Shown here: positions 5,739 to 8,044 of the stretch, one piece after another
Layout of the letters: every line of letters begins with the position of its first letter
Numbering within the stretch: position 1 is the first letter of the stretch
DNA from: CAYXPG01 sp964564845
GTDB lineage: Bacteria; Planctomycetota; Phycisphaerae; Sedimentisphaerales; Anaerobacaceae
Reading direction: 5' to 3'
DNA length: 8,044 nt
Assembly: GCA_964564845.1 (NCBI GenBank)
Contig: CAZMCN010000100.1
Coordinates: forward strand, 1-8,044
Program-made: the position numbers and the translations under genes
Notes under the pieces: model-generated
The model's input: the letters and a program-made list of their open reading frames with translations, nothing else
What the model was told of the DNA's origin: nothing
Database searches by the model: none

Positions 5739-6194
5739 TCACTTCTCTCTTGAAAGATTCTCAAGCTCCATTTCAAACCGCAGCTTATGCTTGACCTCCT
5801 CCTGCGCCAAAGCCAGAAGCGTCTCTTTTGAATCCTTGTCCTTCGCATGCGGTATCAAATCCACATAAAGCCGAAAAGACGCATCTTCCTTCTCGACCCC
5901 AAGCAGCAGCATATCCCTGTAATCCATATCCAGCTCCGGCTCATCGCTGATTACATAATCCGAAACATCGAAGGTGCCCCCCTTTTGCACAGTATCCACC
6001 ACCACACCTTTTTTGATGACCTCAAGTTCCAGTTTCGCTTTGTGTTCAAGCTCTTCTTCAGCAAACTCTTCAAAGACCTTGCGCATCTGCTTGCTCTTAA
6101 CCATCTCCGCCAATGCAAGAAAAAACTCGTTCGCCTGTTGTTCTCTGGTAATTGCAAACTCTAAAATTTCGTCATCCGTCTCAATGTCCTTCAT
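5739..6194 (-). CDS. ferritin-like diiron protein, rubrerythrin-related, no rubredoxin domain
   Basis: A 151-residue four-helix-bundle protein. The six expected iron ligands occur as two matching sets with the same spacing: E18, E48 and H51 (EEELEHK), then E103, E133 and H136 (QEEVKHK). The 30-residue interval from first Glu to ExxH is identical in both halves. Members of this group (rubrerythrin/COG1633-like) handle peroxide or iron in the cytoplasm. The usual C-terminal rubredoxin CxxC pairs are absent and there is no cysteine at all, so a classical NADH-rubredoxin-linked peroxidase is unlikely without partners. A linker of about 35 residues (GVVVDTVQKGGTFDVSDYVISDEPELDM) separates the halves. 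The start is secure: on the minus strand GGGAGGTG (6199-6206) lies four bases before the ATG. The entericidin-like gene is 99 bases upstream on the same strand, so co-transcription is possible. Confidence 0.85.
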   Translation of the reverse strand: MKDIETDDEILEFAITREQQANEFFLALAEMVKSKQMRKVFEEFAEEELEHKAKLELEVIKKGVVVDTVQKGGTFDVSDYVISDEPELDMDYRDMLLLGVEKEDASFRLYVDLIPHAKDKDSKETLLALAQEEVKHKLRFEMELENLSREK

Positions 6195-6293
6195 AGAACA
6201 CCTCCCTCAAAATATCTTGATTCACTTTTTCTGCAATCAGCCACCTTAATGCTTCAGCGCAAAAATCGCCCCGGCCGAAGTTTACCTCTTAGC

Positions 6294-6428
6294 CTATTTA
6301 TCAATGACCTCGGTCGCTTTTTCGCCGAGCCATTCGATATCGCCGCCTATCCCCTGGACCGTTTGGCAGCCGATTAAAGAAGGCATCAATACAATTAACA
6401 AAACCAAAAGTAATATTTTCCTAACCAC
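6294..6428 (-). CDS. entericidin-like small lipoprotein
   Basis: A 44-residue protein too short for common length cut-offs. It starts at GTG 6428 with MVRKILLLVLLIVLMPSLIGC: two basic residues, a hydrophobic core and a lipobox LIGC with the acylated cysteine at position 21. The mature part, CQTVQGIGGDIEWLGEKATEVIDK, matches the entericidin EcnA/EcnB pattern (Cys, polar, Thr, then G-x-G-x-D-I). Entericidins are stress-linked envelope lipoproteins, described in E. coli as an antidote/toxin pair. Only one member is seen here, so toxin versus antidote cannot be told. GGAG at 6437-6440 is eight bases before GTG. An in-frame stop lies upstream and there is no earlier ATG, which supports this start. 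A candidate promoter is at 6479-6506. The ferritin-like gene follows 99 bases downstream. The function in this organism is inferred from family only. Confidence 0.82.
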   Translation of the reverse strand: MVRKILLLVLLIVLMPSLIGCQTVQGIGGDIEWLGEKATEVIDK

Positions 6429-6478
6429 TTTTCCAGCTCCAGAAAGACTGCGCGCCTTTCTTCAAAAACCACCTCACT

Positions 6479-6506
6479 ATTTTAACCCTTGCCCCCCGCA
6501 ATGCAA
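6479..6506 (-). promoter_or_regulatory. candidate promoter for the entericidin-like gene
   Basis: On the minus strand TTGCAT (6501-6506) precedes TAAAAT (6479-6484, five of six match TATAAT) by 16 bases. The -35 is weak. The transcript would start near 6472, about 44 bases before the GTG. No other transcription start for this gene or the ferritin-like gene looks better. Confidence 0.4.
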
Positions 6507-6512
6507 ACAATA

Positions 6513-6571
6513 ATTTCCGTCTGACCAAATAATCAATAATCAATTACTATGTCCCTGCAAAAAACGGAAAT
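6513..6571. repeat. inverted repeat between divergent promoters
   Basis: ATTTCCGT at 6513-6520 and ACGGAAAT at 6564-6571 are perfect inverted copies 43 bases apart, lying between the leftward promoter of the lipoprotein gene and the rightward asnA promoter. A tandem AATAATC pair lies at 6528-6541. This could be a two-site operator; the function is inferred only from position. Confidence 0.3.
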
Positions 6572-6597
6572 ATTATCATGAAAATCCCAAATCAATC

Positions 6598-6625
6598 TTG
6601 ACATCTTCGATGATAACAGTAAGAT
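6598..6625 (+). promoter_or_regulatory. candidate sigma70-type promoter for asnA
   Basis: A perfect TTGACA at 6598-6603 is followed after 16 bases by TAAGAT at 6620-6625 (four of six match TATAAT). Transcription would start near 6632, leaving a leader of about 60 bases before the asnA ATG. Confidence 0.55.
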
Positions 6626-6691
6626 TTAGCCTCAATATCAAACAGAGTTGATTCAATATATGTCTCCACAAAACATTCAGGAGTGAACACA

Positions 6692-7822
6692 ATGGCAGAC
6701 AAAAAAGCGGACCTGGCCGGCCCTGGGATTGGTGACTACGACGAGCTCGAAAAAACTCTGCCGAACGACTATAACTCTTTACTGTCCCCGAAACAAACAC
6801 AAATTGCCATTTATGAGGCAAAAGACTACATCAAGCAAAATCTGTGCAAAGAGCTTAATCTTATTCGCGTTACGGTTCCTCTAATCGTAGATATCGATAG
6901 CGGCTTGAACGACTACCTCGACCGAGATGGCTCACGCACCCCCATTTCGTTCCACATTTCAAATGACCATAACAAGAACCCCCTTGATGTCGAGGTCGTA
7001 CAGGCCGCAACAAAATGGAAGCGTATGGCACTAAAACAATTCGACTTGAAAATAGGCGAAGGTCTGCTGACAGATATGCGGGCCATACGAAAAGACTACT
7101 TCCTCGACCACGACCACAGCGCCTACGTTGACCAGTGGGACTGGGAGCTCGCTATAACAAAAGAGCAGCGAAACCTTAAATTCCTAAAAGAAGTCGTAAA
7201 AAAACTCTGGAGGGTCATCACAGGCGCCGAAGACCACCTGCAGCAGCTTTTCCCCCAGCTAAAGACCGACCGCTATCCGAACCTGCCCAAAGAGCTCAAA
7301 TTCATTCACGCCGAAGAAATACTCGAAAAATACCCCAACCTGCCGCGAAAGAAGCGAGAAACGGAAATTGCCAAACAACTCGAGGCGATGTTCATTTACG
7401 GTATCGGCTGGGTCCTCAAGGACGGCTACCCACACGAAATGCGGGCTGCTGACTACGATGACTGGGTAACAGAGACAACATCTGACGATGGAAGACCGAT
7501 GCACGGCCTTAACGGCGATATCCTCGTCTGGAACCACGTAACAAACCGCCGGCACGAGCTGACTTCTATGGGAATACGCGTAAACGCCGATACCCTAAAA
7601 AAGCAGTTGGAGCTCTCAGGCCAGCTTGATTTCCTCAAACTGCCATACCATCAGGCCATTCTCAACGATGACATCCCGCTGAGTATCGGCGGAGGTATTG
7701 GCCAGTCGCGCACGTTTATGCTCCTCTTGAAAAAAGCCCATATTGGCGAGGTCTCCGCAGCCGTTTGGCCGAAAGTCCTGAAGGATATATGCAAAAAGAA
7801 AAACATCCACGTCATCGAATAA
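6692..7822 (+). CDS. asnA: aspartate-ammonia ligase (asparagine synthetase A)
   Basis: AsnA makes L-asparagine from L-aspartate, ammonia and ATP (giving AMP and PPi). It is a cytoplasmic homodimer with a class II aminoacyl-tRNA-synthetase-like fold. Signatures collinear with E. coli AsnA are visible: ATKWKRMAL (106-114), GEGLLTDMRA (122-131), YVDQWDWE (145-152), ADYDDW (253-258), GLNGDILVW (272-280), ELTSMGIRV (289-297) and GGGIGQSR (333-340). I start at ATG 6692 (376 residues) because AGGAG at 6679-6683 is eight bases away. An in-frame GTG at 6683 overlaps that SD and is unlikely. It is longer than the E. coli protein (330), mainly through an N-terminal extension of roughly 28 residues of unknown role. 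YPNLP occurs twice (195-199 and 214-218). It uses free ammonia, so no glutaminase is needed. It stands alone behind its own promoter. Confidence 0.96.
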   Translation: MADKKADLAGPGIGDYDELEKTLPNDYNSLLSPKQTQIAIYEAKDYIKQNLCKELNLIRVTVPLIVDIDSGLNDYLDRDGSRTPISFHISNDHNKNPLDVEVVQAATKWKRMALKQFDLKIGEGLLTDMRAIRKDYFLDHDHSAYVDQWDWELAITKEQRNLKFLKEVVKKLWRVITGAEDHLQQLFPQLKTDRYPNLPKELKFIHAEEILEKYPNLPRKKRETEIAKQLEAMFIYGIGWVLKDGYPHEMRAADYDDWVTETTSDDGRPMHGLNGDILVWNHVTNRRHELTSMGIRVNADTLKKQLELSGQLDFLKLPYHQAILNDDIPLSIGGGIGQSRTFMLLLKKAHIGEVSAAVWPKVLKDICKKKNIHVIE

Positions 7823-8044
7823 GGTTTGTCATTCCTGCGCTCGTTGTCATTCCGTACTTGTTTATCCTGAGTGAAACCGAAGGGATGCGGAATCCATAAA
7901 AAAATGGCTTCGCCGTGGGTTCTAACTAACGACTATTCACTAAACACAAACGACTAATCCCCCGCACCATTTTAACCGCAAAATAAGACAAACTGTACTT
8001 TCCAAAAAGAAAAACGCTAAGCAACAAGCTTTAGCAGCTTATAA
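7823..8044. repeat. non-coding tail with dispersed-repeat-like inverted repeat
   Basis: No gene is seen. TTGTCATTCC occurs twice, at 7826-7835 and 7844-7853. The second copy opens a nested inverted repeat: ATTCCG (7849-7854) pairs with CGGAAT (7888-7893), and inside it ATCC (7864-7867) pairs with GGAT (7883-7886). The wording TCATTCC...CCTGAG...GGAATCC resembles a widespread class of bacterial intergenic repeats, from memory. It starts a few bases after the asnA stop and could serve as a transcript end. AACGACTA is repeated at 7928-7935 and 7949-7956. Near the edge GCTAA (8016-8020) pairs with TTAGC (8031-8035). Confidence 0.5.

Noticed and set aside
6209..6236. Promoter-like TTGCAG/TATTTT before the ferritin-like gene on the minus strand
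   Set aside because: The implied transcript would begin inside the SD site of that gene, so it could not drive its normal translation.
6304..6513. 69-residue plus-strand frame opposite the entericidin-like gene
   Set aside because: It is antisense to the lipoprotein gene, has no SD, and is proline-rich without motif.

Overview
This window reads as ordinary chromosomal DNA of a free-living bacterium, with a piece of a foreign restriction-modification (R-M) locus at its left edge. The housekeeping genes (surE, hisF, asnA) sit singly or in very small units, separated by intergenic gaps of 60-500 bases. Several genes have Shine-Dalgarno (SD) sites and a few do not. There is a CBS-GAF-like-GGDEF signalling protein, a small ferritin-like protein and an entericidin-like lipoprotein. 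The lipoprotein implies a cell envelope that processes lipoproteins. The overall style, with GCC/CTC/GAC-rich codons, histidine genes scattered rather than in an operon, and moderate GC, suggests a Planctomycetota/PVC-type environmental genome. That taxonomic guess is an inference and is not proven by any gene here.

Layout. (1) 1-1270: the 3' part of a beta-class N6-adenine/N4-cytosine DNA methyltransferase, open at the window edge. It overlaps by 8 bases a restriction-endonuclease-like reading frame that starts at a TTG and ends after 134 residues in GC-run-rich hairpin DNA. The R-M locus looks broken by a deletion or insertion on its right side. (2) 1303-2931: surE, preceded at once by a perfect 17-base palindrome. 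It is followed by an 11-bp-stem hairpin, an 8-codon upstream ORF with the only good SD site, and an unrecognised membrane protein with a probable NTF2-like C-terminal domain. (3) 2966-3812: a recognisable promoter and hisF. This HisF keeps both catalytic aspartates but lacks the conserved gate glutamate and some loop basic residues. (4) 3813-4258: a 446-base intergenic region with a possible 49-codon basic ORF, a minus-strand G-quadruplex motif and a second 8+1+8 palindrome. (5) 4259-5677: a CBS-CBS/GAF-like/GGDEF diguanylate cyclase with intact active-site and inhibitory-site motifs and an unusual cysteine set. (6) 5739-6428, minus strand: a ferritin-like diiron protein and, upstream of it, a 44-residue entericidin-like prolipoprotein. 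(7) 6479-7822: divergent promoters, then asnA, the ammonia-dependent asparagine synthetase. (8) 7823-8044: non-coding DNA with a dispersed-repeat-like inverted repeat.

There is little sign of one pathway across the window. HisF and AsnA are unrelated biosynthetic enzymes. The ferritin-like protein and entericidin-like lipoprotein plausibly form a small stress unit. The GGDEF protein has its own regulatory region. I do not see a clearly new multi-gene system. The best leads are the truncated R-M locus, the entericidin-like small gene (missed by simple length cut-offs), the uORF/hairpin leader, and the substituted HisF gate.
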